DNA of 64,000 nucleotides. Source: Phocoena phocoena. Its lineage: Eukaryota > Chordata > Mammalia > Artiodactyla > Phocoenidae. Positions 46,665 through 59,280 of the stretch are shown in pieces. Position numbers and translations under genes: made by a program. The first letter of the stretch is position 1, and each line of letters starts with the position of its first letter. The stretch covers positions 90,240,894-90,304,893 of the forward strand of contig NC_089228.1 of assembly GCF_963924675.1 (NCBI RefSeq), read 5' to 3'. The notes under the pieces are model-generated. The model searched no databases, was not told the origin of the DNA, and was given only the letters and a program-made list of their open reading frames with translations.

Positions 46665-46780
46665 TAGAACAGACTGCCTGATAGGTGGTGAGCACCCCAT
46701 CACTGGAAGTGTTCAAGCAGAGACTAGATGACCGTCTGCCAGGAATGCAGTGGATAGAATCCCTGTGTTGGATGGAATAC
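46665..46780. mobile_element. Possible ancient repeat fragment (CR1/L3-like)
   Basis: CATCACTGGAAGTGTTCAAGCAGAGACTAGATGACC resembles a segment shared by ancient amniote CR1-related repeats. The match is short and the class is uncertain. Confidence 0.35.
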
Positions 46781-47042
46781 AATACTCTCTCAAATCACCT
46801 CCCCGTTTAAGGTGCTGCAGTTGTATTAAGTCTGGCTTTTGTAAGGTTGTAATGGTTCATATTATGGAAGCTCACTCTTCACTTCCAGCTTTTCTTCTTG
46901 TAGTCAGCTCTCTCCCTTCTGCAATTTGAAAATGTGCATTTTCCCAGGTCACAGCAATCTTGATGCCGTCTGACCCTTTTATAGCAATAGTAACAGAAGT
47001 CTGTGATGACTAGACCCAGAGGGAGGAGTGAGGTGCTGAGGC
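46781..47042. other. Unassigned sequence
   Basis: Nothing recognised. Confidence 0.4.
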
Positions 47043-47262
47043 TCAAATCTAGAGCCAAGCTGCCGAGCTCTGCCATTGGCTGGCAGTTTGACACGAGCAA
47101 GGTTCATGAATCCCAAACCTCAAGTTGCTCACCTGCTAAACTCAAAGCCTAACGAGTACCTAATGGGGCTGCTGGAAGGACTAAACAAGAAGATAAAGTA
47201 TTTAGTGTAAGGCATGACACTTTAGGGAATATAATGATAAATACTCAATACCTGTTGGTTGT
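47043..47262 (+). mobile_element. MIR SINE relic
   Basis: Diverged MIR order: TAGAGCCAAGCTGCCGAGCTCTGCCA, then CTGGAAGGACTAAACAAGAAGATAAAGTATTTAG, then GATAAATACTCAATACCTG. The central part is degraded. Confidence 0.6.
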
Positions 47263-50200
47263 GGTAGTGTTTACTGTTCACCCGGGTTGTCTGTTTTCAG
47301 TTAGTCAGCGAATCTGTCACTTGCCCGCCACAGATGGGTGACGGATTTGATTTTGAGAGCTTTGTTAATTCTTGGCATTTTTAAGTGGATGCATACATAT
47401 AATCATTATTGCTATTTATGTCCTTTCACCTATCTGTACGTTAATTCTGTAATTCTGTGAATCAAGTTATTTTAAAGAACGGCTTTACATAAAGTTTGAA
47501 TTATTCCTTTTTTAAGAGTATAGTTAATTTAAAATTCTTTAAATAGTCCAAAATTACAAAGTAGCTCCCTAAATTCCAATCCCAATTTTAAAAGCCCGCG
47601 TTACCTGTAGTCTACCGCGGTTACCATTGTCATCATGGAAGCTTGTTATATTTATCTGACAAAGAATATTTGGATTTAAAAATTTTTCAGATTTTTGTTT
47701 TGTTTACAGAGCGCTGATTCATACAAAAGTGGTCGCTCCAGTTTAACGTATGAATTATGCTTGCATGTGCGGCTTTCCTTTCCCATTGAAACAGAAATGA
47801 TCCCTGTGAGTGAAAAGCAAAGATAAGCTGAGAATAGAGTTGCAATCTTAGTTTGTGCAGGTGCTGTTTTGTTAACATCCTGGTGCATGGGCATTGTATT
47901 TTTTTGCACACACAGTAATAGACAACTTTTTTTTTTAGAACATGCATTACAATGTTCACCTTATTACAAGTCATGACAAAGCCCCGTTGGAACCAAAGAG
48001 AGGACTTATGCTCTTTATATACTGAGAAGCGGTTCCCACTGTAACTCAAAGAATTTTAGTTCAGGAAATATCAACCGGTAATTTGCTTTGTGGGTTGTTT
48101 ACAGACCAGCTACTTTCTGCCTTCCATTTCTTATGTGCCGTATTGAGAACAGTCTTATGCTTTGAGGTTAGTCTTCTCAAACGTGTTTTAAGATGATAAA
48201 AATCACACCAGGCTCAAGTGGACCTTTATGTCACAAAACTCTGCCTCTTATTTCTCTCTCCGTCTTTTCCTCTATTCAGAGCTAAAACAAACCACTTCAT
48301 AAGAACCTCATAAATTTTTCCTTCTGTGCACATTAGTTAAAAGACCCTCCTGTGCGGTGACTTCCGCTCTGTGGGGACACTGTCATAAGCTGCTTGTTGG
48401 GAGATCAAAGTGGAAATCTTCTGGTGGCAGGACACCTGATGGGTCCCTGTAACGCATCCAGGGGGCCTTCTGCATGTGTGTACTCACCTTCAAAAGGCTA
48501 AGGGGACAGGGCATGTCATCACCATCCATATAATACATTCAAATTTCAATACAGTTTATAGAATCAAAAATAATTATACCTTCAACAGATAAGTGGCTTA
48601 GGAGCTTTCTCTGGGGCCACTTCCATATTAGAAACTGTTAGCCTTTTTTTTTTCCCCCCTTTGGTGTGGAATAATTCATTCTCTTTTCTTCCAATCAGAA
48701 ATTTTCTAACTTATAAATTGTGAAGACAGCTTCCTGACCCTTTAAAATATTAGCTACGGAGAGGGTTTGTGTTTGCTACTCTATGCTCCAGTAGAGCAGG
48801 CAAGAGAGTGTTTAAGAAATAGGAAAACGTTAAATACTGTATGTGCAGTCCTATTCTGGGCTTCTTGGTCTTCTCCCTTTTAGGGGGTGTGGTCTCGTCC
48901 TCAACTAAACTGTTCCCTACTTATTAACTTTGGGCAACAGCTCAGTTTCCTTCCAAGGCCATTCGTCAATAACAACTTATTTCCTTTACCAAATCATCCT
49001 TGCTGAGAATCCAGTCAGCAAGGGGGAAGAAACATTAAGAGATCATTTTAGTTAAGTGGTGGCCTTCACATTTTACAGACTAGGAATCTGAAATTCATCC
49101 AATATTATTCATTTACTAAGTGCTATATTTTACATAATCTCTAACACTGAAGATTAGAAACTATACCATTTCTTTATGTACCAACAAGACAAAAAGAAAC
49201 ATTACCACTTTAAATTATGAATTCATTTTGACAGTAAGACACGTCCTGATTTCAGAGAGATTATTAGTGTAAGACTACCCCCTTAATACAAACATACCTC
49301 TCATTCATGAAATATATAGCTTGCACCCGTGTCTTTCATAAACTAAACAAATATTGTGAAGAATAGGCACATCTATTTTCTTAAGGGGAAATCAGGATCG
49401 CTGCTGAGATGGGCCACCTGAAGGGAAGTGGAAGATGGGCAGGTGTCAAGCTTTAAGACGTTCTTTGGCCAGAGGCTGTCCTAGAATTACAAACATATCA
49501 CTTGTGCCTACACTCGGCACACATATCCAATATCCTATTCCCATTACAGTTCCTCCTTCTCTTCAGTTTCTGCTGCTTTTTTTTTATAGGGCACCATCTA
49601 AATGACAGTGATTGGCCAAAGTTCTTAAATTTCACGAGATTGACGTTAGGGCGGCACTCCTGGTGGCTGTTCCCCGGCCTTGGGGAGAGGAGCGCATCTG
49701 GGAGCTACCTGTCTTGCCTGCTCAGTGATTGACTTCTCCACCAAACCATCTCTGGGGCTTGGGAGATTGACATTAGCTTCTTCACAAGGAATAGCTGGGA
49801 TCCTTGGTCTAAGAACAGGAGACAGGTGTTAGAAATAAAGGAGGACGAGAACTTCGAGACCAGTGATGCGGCGTTTGTTTTGAAGTGTCTGCTAGTGAAT
49901 GGCAAAGGCTATCACTGTGAAATAACAACATTACAGTAATTTGCACTTGACGCTTCCTTGGTAGGACACATGTTGTCTGTAGGTACAACCTTTGAGGAAA
50001 TCTGGTATTTGTCATTCAAGTTCTATTTGCTGACTTGCTTTAAACATTTACTTTCCTTATATAGATGAAATGTAACACTTCAGTCTCCAATGACAAGGAA
50101 AGACATAGTAAGTGTATCAACAAAAGCCTCAGAAATCACCATCGTTTAGTTAATGTCTTGCTTTTGTTACTCAATATTTTTCATTCTATTCAAAATACCA

Positions 50201-52845
50201 CAAAATTAAGATAATAGCTTCACGAAACTGATTCAGAGATATTAATTACTTCTTAGCTTGTTTCCAGACTTATTACAATTCATTACTTTCTCCTGATGTG
50301 GTAAATGTTGTCATACTTTGGAGCTGGTATGCTGTGCCATTACCAATTTTTATAAGGCTCCACTTACATGATTCTATCACTTTGATTTTTTAAATGGCTT
50401 CATTTATTTCCTGGAAGTTATTGAGCAGACATAAAAAAGCCATTCTCTAATGGGAGTGAATTTTCATAAGCTATTTCCATCAAATCTCATCCTCAGATGC
50501 TGTATTTGGCCCTGTGTCAGGCATTAAATTTCCTTTGTTGCATTGCCTTTCTAAGTGTTTACAGGTAACCGTGTGCCAATTAAGGGTCTAATAAATGTAC
50601 GTTGTTTATATTGGTCATATATTACGTATTGTAATATAGCGTGCATATTATTGATTGTTTTTATAAATGGTTTCCAGCCTATATTTTAGTAAATAGAAGT
50701 GTTTTTAAGCTAAATCTATCCATCACAAAACAAAAGGAAGAAATTGATGGTTTTCCTGTTATACTCTGTGGCAGACAATCACTGTATAATTTCTATCAAA
50801 AATTCCCTTTGGTGATGGAATTTAATCTATCAGGTTACCACAGTCTTGTCAGCTCCCTTCTTGCATTTGAGTTAGATTAGCCGGTACTAATTACTTGTCT
50901 GTTGGCTCTCAGGTCCATTCCCATGCATCTGTGTTCTTCTCTTTTAAACAGGTTGGAAGTCTGCAAACTTAATTTAACAGTCACCCTTGCCAAGGAGCTT
51001 CCTTATATTCTTCTAGCAGGAAACCCTCCAGGAGATTAAGAGATAATAAGGTAGGAATAAGAGATAGAACATTTTCTTTCTTTTTGGTTTCAGGCAGCAC
51101 TTCTGGTAGCAGGAGCAGAAGAATTAGGCTACGCCTATGGTCTTGCAAAGTTGTGCCAGTGGTGGTAGCTCCACCAGCAGCAAGAGATTATGCAACAGGT
51201 TTAATAACAGAGGTCATGGGCTCATAGATAGTATTTTCCCTTTTATTTTTCCTGCTAATGGGGTGGAATTATCGTCTTGCAATTACCAATTACACCCTCC
51301 TTTTTTTTTTTTTAAATTCCTTTAGCCCTTCCAATGTTTAGTAACCGATTTCCTGTATTGTTTCCTCCATTTAAATTTAAATGCTTAAAGTTGTTTCTGT
51401 GTTTCTGTCTGAGCCTTGACCGATGCATCTTGTAAAACCATATAGAATCTTCGAATACAGAAGGGAAATACCCAAATGAGAAATCCTGGGACCTTGATTG
51501 TTCATGAAGGTCTCAGTTAATGAGCAAATATTATGAAACTTCCAAAGGTAACACACTGTACAAAGTTCGTGGAGAACAAAGAATATAAAGAGAGTGCATT
51601 TTGACTATATAGTCTGCCAATGTATAATGCAAAAACAATTTTATTTGGATACTACTTATTTATCTTTACTCAGGTCACACCAGCTTAATGGTAAAAATAA
51701 GCACTTCTAGGCCTTCACCTTTCTTCTCCATTTGTACAGTACCCGGAGTGACTGCCTGATACTCAGCACTTCCCACTGTCTTATTCCATCAACTACATTA
51801 ACACGTGTGAAAAGCAGGCCCTCCACAATGTTACGAAGCCTCTTCCTTCCTCCTCTAGCGACCAGTATCTGCGAATTCTGGAAACCCATCTTTCACTTTG
51901 TTAGAACCTCCAATAGATCTCTCACCCCAATCCACTGCAGCGATTTTAGTAACATATATATTTCAAGTTTTATTCTTTATTTCAACTCCTTCCTGGGGTG
52001 GAGGGTGTACTCAAAACGCTGTCTCCCCTGGGAATGGCTATGCTATTCCCTTCCATGTCTCAGCATGTTCTCCCTCAACATTTGTTCTTACCAAAGAAGC
52101 TTGCTGGCTCTCTACCTCTCCTTCCTGCATCCCCCATCACACCAAATGTGTCAATATCCTTTAGTGAGTTCAACCTGGAGCCCTAGTACATGCTAATACC
52201 CCAATTTACTGAAGAGTTCAAGTTTCTGTGGTATTATCTGCACATAGGTTAGACCCCATTGTTTGAGATTTGGACAAGACAGTTTGCCTGTACCTGAATT
52301 TCCTAAACATGTTTAAAGAGCACAAAAATGGGAGCGAGGATGCATGTATGTGGAACGGTGCGCGTCCACTCCTGACAGCAGGTGATCTCAAAGTGCTTTC
52401 TGTAAATACTTGCTGTATAAATGCTTAATTAGTGATAATGAAAGTCCTTTCACTGTTTTGCTGCAATACCATGGAGTCTCAAAGCCCTGTGGTCCCATTT
52501 TCCAGTTGGTTTCTTCTCAGTCATCTAATATCATAGTTGCATGGGATACAAGCCCCTTAGTGTTAATTTAGGGAAACAATTACTTCTGATAAACTCACGA
52601 GCTTCTAGCTCTTTTAATTTGCAAACCAAGGTTAAAGAGATTCTTTGAAAGAGTCACCTCAAGTAATGTTTAAAAGTAAAACACGCTGAGATTTTTAAAA
52701 AGTTACATGGTACTAAATAAAGTTTAACTTCCAGAAGGTCAGTTATTAAGTAGTGAACATGTACTGTCCATGGGCTACTAACTATTCTGTCCTGTGCTAA
52801 TTATTTGAGAATCATTCTTTGCTTTTAACTGAAGTGCACCTATAG
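47263..52845. other. Unassigned 5.6-kb interval, longest without a recognised element
   Basis: I recognise no SINE, LINE, LTR or DNA transposon with confidence, and no exon. Frames of up to 154 codons (51732-52196) have no domain and low-complexity Ser/Leu-rich translations. Notable composition: a T-run at 51301-51312 and AT-rich flanks. The interval may include old relics beyond visual detection. Confidence 0.4.

Positions 52846-52878
<33 letters not shown>
52846..52878. repeat. (GC)2G-(CA)14 alternating purine-pyrimidine tract
   Basis: GCGCG at 52846-52850 runs straight into 28 bp of CA alternation, giving 33 bp of strict purine-pyrimidine alternation, the sequence type most favourable to Z-DNA. 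Confidence 0.95.
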
Positions 52879-52881
<3 letters not shown>

Positions 52882-53475
52882 GAAGTTATGCATTAAATTC
52901 CCCTTTCTTATACCATTCACTTTTGTGTGTGCCACTAGGGACCTTTGAGGGATCACATCACAGGGATCCGAGGAAATGCAAGAGAAGCTAATTTTTCAGC
53001 CATTTTATTGTTACTCTCGTGCCTGTGGATGAAGCCTATATTAGTAGCACAGGGCTTTAGGGCAAAGCTCACCGCAATATCTTTCTCTTCTCTTCAAGTC
53101 CATCTCAGAGTTAATCATTTCCTCCAAGGAGGTGATGCTATAATAAAGATAATTAAATTGAAATTTAATATAGTGGGGCATTGTGCTATAGCTTTATATC
53201 AGGTGAGGGTGTGGAGAGAAACCGTTACTGGGAGGGTGGAGTGTATGGTATGTAATTAACAATTATGTTTGTCAGTTTTATGAAACAGAAAATTAATAAC
53301 ACAGAGACTGTAAAATAGTGAACAAAGCTGCAAATTCTGGATTAGGTGGCTGGCCTATCATTTACCCCTACAGCGATGGTGTCTTTCTCTTTGGGAGCAT
53401 TGGATCATATTGATTTCCTCCAATTTTTTAAGTCCTCTCCCTCCCAGCCTTTGGAGGGTTTTCTCCTCCAAAGAG
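52879..53475. other. Unassigned sequence
   Basis: Nothing recognised; a 104-codon frame at 52945-53259 has no known domain. Confidence 0.4.
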
Positions 53476-53868
53476 CAGTGATTCTCAAACTTGGTTGCAT
53501 ATTAAGAATCACTTGGGGGAGTTTGTAAAAATCCTGGTGCCCAGGGCTTCCCTGGTGGCGCAGTGGTTGAGAGTCCGCCTGCTGATGCAGGGGACACGGG
53601 TTCGTGCCCCGGTCCGGGAAGATCCCACATGCCGCGGAGCGGCTGGGCCCGTGAGCCATGGCCGCTGAGCCTGCGCGTCCGGAGTCTGTGCTCCGCAACG
53701 GGAGAGGCCACAACAGTGAGAGGCCCGCGTACCAAAAAAAAAAAAAAAAAAAAAATCCTGGTGCGCAGGTGCACCCCAGACGATCACAGTAAAACCTCTG
53801 GGAGTGGGACCCAGGCCCCTATATTTTGAAAAGCTCTCTGGGTGATCTCAAAGTGCTTGAAGACCACA
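53476..53868 (+). mobile_element. MER5-group (hAT-Charlie) element split by a CHR SINE
   Basis: The left part CAGTGATTCTCAAACTTGG...AATCCTGGTGCCCAGG (53476-53545) and right part GCAGGTGCACCCCAGACGATCACAG...CTCTCTGGGTGATCTC (from about 53765) are consecutive MER5-group sequence. The SINE and its duplicate lie between them. The 3' terminal repeat is degraded. Confidence 0.85.
53546..53750 (+). mobile_element. CHR-type SINE inserted in a MER5-group element
   Basis: Full short-form copy (GCTTCCCTGGTGGCGCAG to GGCCCGCGTACC plus a pure A-tail of about 22). The target duplication AAAAATCCTGGTGC (53527-53540) is repeated exactly at 53751-53764. The next bases CCAGG / GCAGG extend it with one mismatch. 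Confidence 0.96.
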
Positions 53869-55278
53869 TTAGTAAATGCTTGTTTAGTATAATTGATTTC
53901 CCTAGAGGAAAGTGTTAGATTAAAAGAAAGAGGGGGGGGGCGGGAAGAATAGAAAAGAATAATTATATAATAATTAAGTATTCACAGACTGTATTCTTCT
54001 TGACAAAAATCTGCAGAATTTGTCCACAAATAGGAGGCATTATTAAGACCGAGTGGCTATTTCTAATGTTTAGACACCTATGCTTCTAGGAAAAGCAGCT
54101 CTTAGAAATCTCGGCCCCTCCCTGTCATCCACTCCATGAATGTTTTGAGGTTTTTGAAGGAGGTCACAGAATCCCTTAGATTATTGTGGGCAAATGCTGG
54201 CCCTGGCCTTGCCAATCAGGGCCCTGATAAGCTCCATGGCAGGGAGGAAAGCGTGGTCAGAGTGATAATACCTCAAGTGGGAAACTGAAGCACGGATGCT
54301 TGGCAAATTCCCATCGTAACCGTGCCTTCCAGAATAAAGGCAGGGAGTGGGGATGTCTGCAGAAATCGAGTGCTTCCAAAGTTAAGTCAGGCAGTTCTGG
54401 CTCTGAGGTCTAGGGTGAGAAGCTGATTTTATATGTTTATATATACATGTATGTGTACACACACACACAACTTCAAAATACCCCTGGATAAATAGTATTT
54501 CTTTACTGGTCTCTTTAAGAGGTCACCAAACTAGAGTGGACTGAGGAAGGGTGAGTTTGTTATTTATTTATTTGCCTAATTTATCTGCACTAAAATATGT
54601 ATTTTGAAGTGACTCTTCTGGCGATTTTGATTTGCTTTTATTGAGAAACTTTGACAGCAGTAAATCATTTAAATAAAACGTCTTGCTCCATCATAATTAT
54701 ACTTGGAGAAAACAGCATATTTATATATTTCTAACCATGATCAGTGTGATTATAAAGGTTTTTTTCCCCCCCTCAGTGATATACAATGTCACTACAGGAC
54801 TCTGATAACATCTGTACTCGCTCAGATCAGTTTTTCCCACAGAACATTTTTCTACAAAGATTATTCAGATTTTTCTGTTATTAAATCAAGAGAATGAGGA
54901 AAAGTAATTATGCATGTGACAAAGAACAAAAGACTAAACCTATTAAAATATTAAAGCCTTGAAATTTAAATTGGGTTAATCACATTTATCAATACAACTC
55001 ATTTTTAATTTGCTTTCTCTTTTATTAAATACTACTGCTTAAATTACTGGACTGTGGCTGCATGTAGGAATCCAAATAACTAGAGTGTAGCCTTGCAGTC
55101 TTGGCTCCTTCAGCTATTTTTGGTGGTACCTGGGATGACTACCCAGACATGACAAGTAGCTGTCCACTGATATCAGCTTTGTAACACTTGATTTGATGCC
55201 CTCAAATTGTCCTGGTCTCATAGAATCAGACTTAAAATCTCATACTGTCAAACTGACCCTAAATTTCCTTCCATCAGA
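53869..55278. other. Unassigned sequence
   Basis: Contains AGAGGGGGGGGCGGG at 53931-53944 and a short CA run at 54456-54468. No gene or repeat family recognised. Confidence 0.4.
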
Positions 55279-55295
55279 GTATTTAGATTTTTGAG

Positions 55296-55402
55296 ATGGA
55301 TACACACTACTGTATATAAAATAAACATCAAGGACCTACTGTAGAGGACAGGGAACTTATTCAACATCTTGTAATAACCTATAATGGAAAAAATCTGAAA
55401 AA

Positions 55403-55445
<43 letters not shown>

Positions 55446-55504
55446 ATGAAATCACTTTGCTGTAGACCTGAAACATTGTAAATCAACTATACTTCAATTA
55501 AAAA
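55296..55504 (+). mobile_element. Artiodactyl-type L1 3'-UTR insertion, short
   Basis: Matches the L1 3' end: ATGGATACACACTACTGTATATAAAATA, AAGGACCTACTGTAGAGGACAGGG, CTTGTAATAACCTATAATGG, then an expanded (AT)n, then CACTTTGCTGTAGACCTGAAAC and AAATCAACTATACTTCAATTAAAAAA. Target duplicates GTATTTAGATTTTTGAG and ATATTTAGATTTTTTGAG (about 55279-55295 / 55508-55525) bracket it. It is truncated to about 210 bp. Confidence 0.92.
55405..55439. repeat. (AT)17 expansion inside the L1 3' UTR
   Basis: Uninterrupted AT run at the position where this L1 family carries a short TATATA stretch, consistent with microsatellite expansion seeded by the element. Confidence 0.95.
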
Positions 55505-55544
55505 AGAATATTTAGATTTTTTGAGCACATAAAGAATGGAGACT

Positions 55545-55842
55545 TTTTTTTTTAATTAATTAATTACTTTATTTATTTTTGCTATATTGGGTCTTCGTTT
55601 CTATGGGAGGGCTTTCTCTAATTGTGGCAAGTGGGGGCCACTCTTCATCGTGGTGCGCGGGCCTCTCACTATGGTGGCCTCTCTTGTTGCGGAGCACAGG
55701 CTCCAGACGCGCAGGCTCAGTAGTTGTGGCTCATGGGCCCAGTTGCTCCGCGGCATGTGGGATCTTCCCAGACCAGGGCTCGAACCCGTGTCCCCTGCAT
55801 TAGCAGGCAGATTCTCAACCACTGCACCACCAGGGAAGCCCC
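55545..55842 (-). mobile_element. CHR-type SINE, intermediate/long form
   Basis: Reverse complement with a T-rich tail at the left, TTGGGTCTTCGTTTC, AGTAGTTGTGGCTCATGGGCCC, and a head ending GCACCACCAGGGAAGCCCC. The target duplication AGAATGGAGACT is identical at 55533-55544 and 55843-55854. Confidence 0.95.
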
Positions 55843-55854
55843 AGAATGGAGACT

Positions 55855-56083
55855 ATTTTTAACAAGTACCTCACATGTATTTATGATTATTACAAAAATA
55901 ATAAAAAAAAATTCTGAAACTGGAATTACTAGTGATCTAATTTTTACCTCATGCAAAACATACCTTTTCAATGTTAATGCTACACTTAACACGTTAACCA
56001 AGATCAAAGTAAAATTTCTATGAACAATCTCTGGGTAAGGTAAAATTTCGGCAAAAGATGTAATTATTTAAGAGATATATTTT
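55855..56083. other. Short unassigned interval
   Basis: AT-rich; nothing recognised. Confidence 0.4.
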
Positions 56084-56181
56084 TTGAGTTATTTGTAATT
56101 CAGTGAATTCACCAAGATTGCAATTTTTATAATTGAGTTATTTGTAATTCAGTGAATTCACCAAGATTGCAATTTTTATAA
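56084..56181. repeat. Perfect 49-bp tandem duplication, two copies
   Basis: Bases 56084-56132 are repeated exactly at 56133-56181, with no mismatch. The unit is AT-rich and includes GTAATTCAGTGAATTCACC, which is partly self-complementary (GTGAATTCAC at its core). It is not flanked by any recognised transposon. Confidence 0.97.
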
Positions 56182-59100
56182 TATCAGCAAATCAAAAAAT
56201 ATTCTTTGATATACAGAAAAGCCTTTTTTTAACCATTAGCAACATGTAAAACAAAACCTAATTTTGGAACCTTTCAATTGTGTATCTGATGTTGATCAGG
56301 CTCTGTTTTTCTGTTTTCACAATTGCCCCATGTTCAGGGGAAGCAGGGAAAATAGCCCAGAAATAGGCAACCATAGCTTCCTTGTGTTGAGAGTGTGGTC
56401 TACTGGGGAAAACTTGAGTTGTAATGGCTGGTAAGGAGTTGACTTCCTCCTGCACCGAAAGAGGTGCTGGTCCCAGGGCTGCACAGAAAACACCTCCGCT
56501 ATTAATGTCGGTTACTCAGAGAGTTTGGTAGAATATCTCTTTTACAGAAACTTTCAGGTGGCCTCTAGATTCTCAGAGTTCCGGTTTATCTGAGGTTGGG
56601 AAGGGGTACTCTAAGACTGGCCATTGGGTCTTTTGTTTGGGAGACTGGAAAGTTGAGGGACATAGATGGAGCCCTGGCTGGGTGTGGGAAAGCACAGGCA
56701 ACCACTATCTCACCTCCGTGGACCCTCCAGTGGAGCTGTTTAAAGGTCCACTTGCAGAGGCCCTAATAAAGAAGACCATGAGCAAGATGGCACCCTTGCC
56801 CAGTGCAACAGCTGAGCATAGCCAAGGAGATGCTGAAGCACTAGACATGTGCATTTGTACCAGCTGCAGAATCTGTGGTTGCCCATTAGTCACCAAGGAA
56901 CCATGGTCTTTTAGAACCAGGGTATCAAGTGCCAAAGTATGTGGCACTCATCCCCAAATGAGTCCTGTAGGTGGGAAATAGGGAATCGGGGGATGAGAGG
57001 AGGGGGAGCTACTGGTGGGTACATTTCTGAAAAGACCCTGAATCCTTATGTTTATGTACATATATTGTATACTTACGTCCATTTGCTGGATGCGCCTTCT
57101 ATTGGCATACAAGCTAGCTGCGGGTGACTGCCCTAACAAATGTATGCGTGTTTTGCAAATTGGAGCTTCATTATTTCTGACATAACTGATATTTAAAAAG
57201 CTCACTTGGGTTTGAAATCCAACCTCAAGAAATTTCAGTATAGTTGATAATTTAAGAAAAAGAACGATTAGATCCTTTAAGAAAATCAACTGTTGTAAAT
57301 GGCTGAAAGGTTTTAAAGACATTTAAAAAAAATACATTATTTAGTCATATGGAAGTATTCCATAAATCATAAATAGCAAGAATTTGGAGAAACCATCATT
57401 GCAAAGCCTTAGCTAGAATTTATGTAAAGCCACTTCAAGCTTAAAACCTGATATAAAAAGGATATATTCACAGAAGCAAGCTCAAATTTCTCTTTAAATA
57501 TTATGATATATTATTAGGTTTTATAAAAATTAATTAATCTTTCCTAATACTTTCCATTTTTTCTCTTACCTCAATTTTATAACTAAAATAAAAGAATATT
57601 TTTAACCAAACCCCAAATAGATATTCTCAAATTCCTTCCCATTTACCACAGTATATTTTAAAAATATTATCATTTTCTATGTGCTTCATGGGAAAAAAGA
57701 GGCTGGGAAAAGCTCACTTATAAAATTCCAAATATCTGTGTCTACGCTTAAAGGATATACTTAAATACCTAGCTATCTTCTATCCGTCTATCTAGATGGC
57801 AGGGGTAAAATCATCTCTCTTCTGCATACTTGCTTTTTCCTCTCCTCTCTTATCCACTCGCGAGCACATGAATATGCATTTTTCCTTCAGAGCGTAGTAC
57901 AGAGTAGAATATTCATTATGAGACATAAGATATATTAATGCCATTCTGATGAAAGAATGTCCCACAAGCCCATCTGTGTGCATATACAAACCTCCAGAGC
58001 TGAGGAAGTTCTCCAAGTATAGACTGTAGGTGAATATAAAACTAACAGGAATTTAAAGCCAAGCCAAGCATTGTAGGTTAATTTCTGAGTTTCTTGGTTA
58101 ATTCTGTGATGTCATAAACTCAACCAGAGTAAAAGGAAAATGGGCAGTGTAAAAGATGATCCATCGACTGCATCCAAAATCCAAAATTATCCAAAAAGTG
58201 TATGTATGTACATATGTGTAGTTAGTCACTCATTTGCTTTCTTCCTTCACTAATTTACTTATTCAAGTACATTTCTCTGAAGTCGTCTATCACAGGGGCA
58301 ATTAGCTCCTGTTATTTTAGATCTGAGACACCTGAATACCTGCTAGCTCTGCTGGCACTGATGTGATTTTGAGGTTGTAAATGCCTCACAGTTAACAAAG
58401 ACTTTTCATTATTTTGAACTCTCTATGTCACTGCCTTTGTTTCCATAGAAGACAAAATGACAAGATTTTTCAAATGCATTTTCTTATTTTCTGCAATATG
58501 TATTTTTAAATCACACTGACAGTTTTATTCCATAGCACAGCAGCAGTTGCCCAGCTCTCAGGAACAACTCTATCCCAGCAAAAGCACTCAGGGAAGAAGA
58601 GGTTTCAGGAGACAGATTTCAGCCTCATGCTTCAGAGGGGTTGCTGTAAATCATGGTACGGGAGGAGGAGAACACATGTAAAAATGATGAAATGAGCCTT
58701 GATAAGAGTGTGCTTTTAATCACTATTTTCCTAGGCAGGTGCAATTCTCAAAACTTTTTCTCGGTAGGGTTGTACTTTATGAAGTTTGCATGCCAGCATA
58801 CCGGCAGGATCAATGCCTACTCTCTCTTCTGCTTGGGACCATGCCCACTGCCCTTCGTAGGGAGCAGAATTCGAAGTCTGGACTGTTTCAGGGGACACCT
58901 AACCTTTCCAAGATGGGGCTTCTCCGAATCTTCCTGTCTTGTGAAAGGTTTGTTTGTCAGCCTTGAAGCAATGGGACTGCTTCCTGAATTGCTTGGAGTT
59001 AGCTACAATTTACCAGCCTCTGAAGCGGCATTAAAGCAGCATTCATTTTTTAATGAGTATTAAATTTACTTTTAGCCAAACCCTCTAGCTGACAATGAAG

Positions 59101-59280
59101 TGTTCGCTGGGCTTGCTATTGGCTCGCTCTTTGCTAATTGCTCTGCTGTCGGTGATTACTCTCTCTCTCTCTTTGGATGCAGAAGCTTAATATGTTTGAG
59201 TCTTGTACTTAATTTCAAAAGTACGAACAGCAGTAAAACTCTCCAGATTTCAAGTCTCTCCTCAATGATGAAACAAACCC
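56182..59280. other. Unassigned 3.1-kb interval
   Basis: No repeat or RNA gene recognised. Frames of 114 codons (56637-56981) and 136 codons (58653-59063) were read and show no domain or family. The first lies in a GC-richer patch around 56590-57020. Confidence 0.4.

Noticed and set aside
51732..52196. Longest plus-strand frame, 154 codons
   Set aside because: No domain, no plausible codon pattern and Ser/Leu-rich low-complexity content; this length is expected by chance in 64 kb.
24421..53829. Recurrent predicted peptides of the type RGPLTVVASPIAEHRLRT and SGHGSRAQPL at several loci, looking like a protein family
   Set aside because: They are translations of the same CHR SINE on either strand (24480, 31618, 32254, 35459, 44318, 53546). 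The similarity comes from the repeat and not from a gene.
56637..56981. 114-codon frame with several Cys residues, considered as a zinc-binding protein
   Set aside because: The Cys spacing fits no zinc-finger class I know, and the opposite strand is equally open.
58653..59063. 136-codon plus frame considered as a gene
   Set aside because: No recognisable domain, an overlapping second frame of similar openness and no splice or promoter support.
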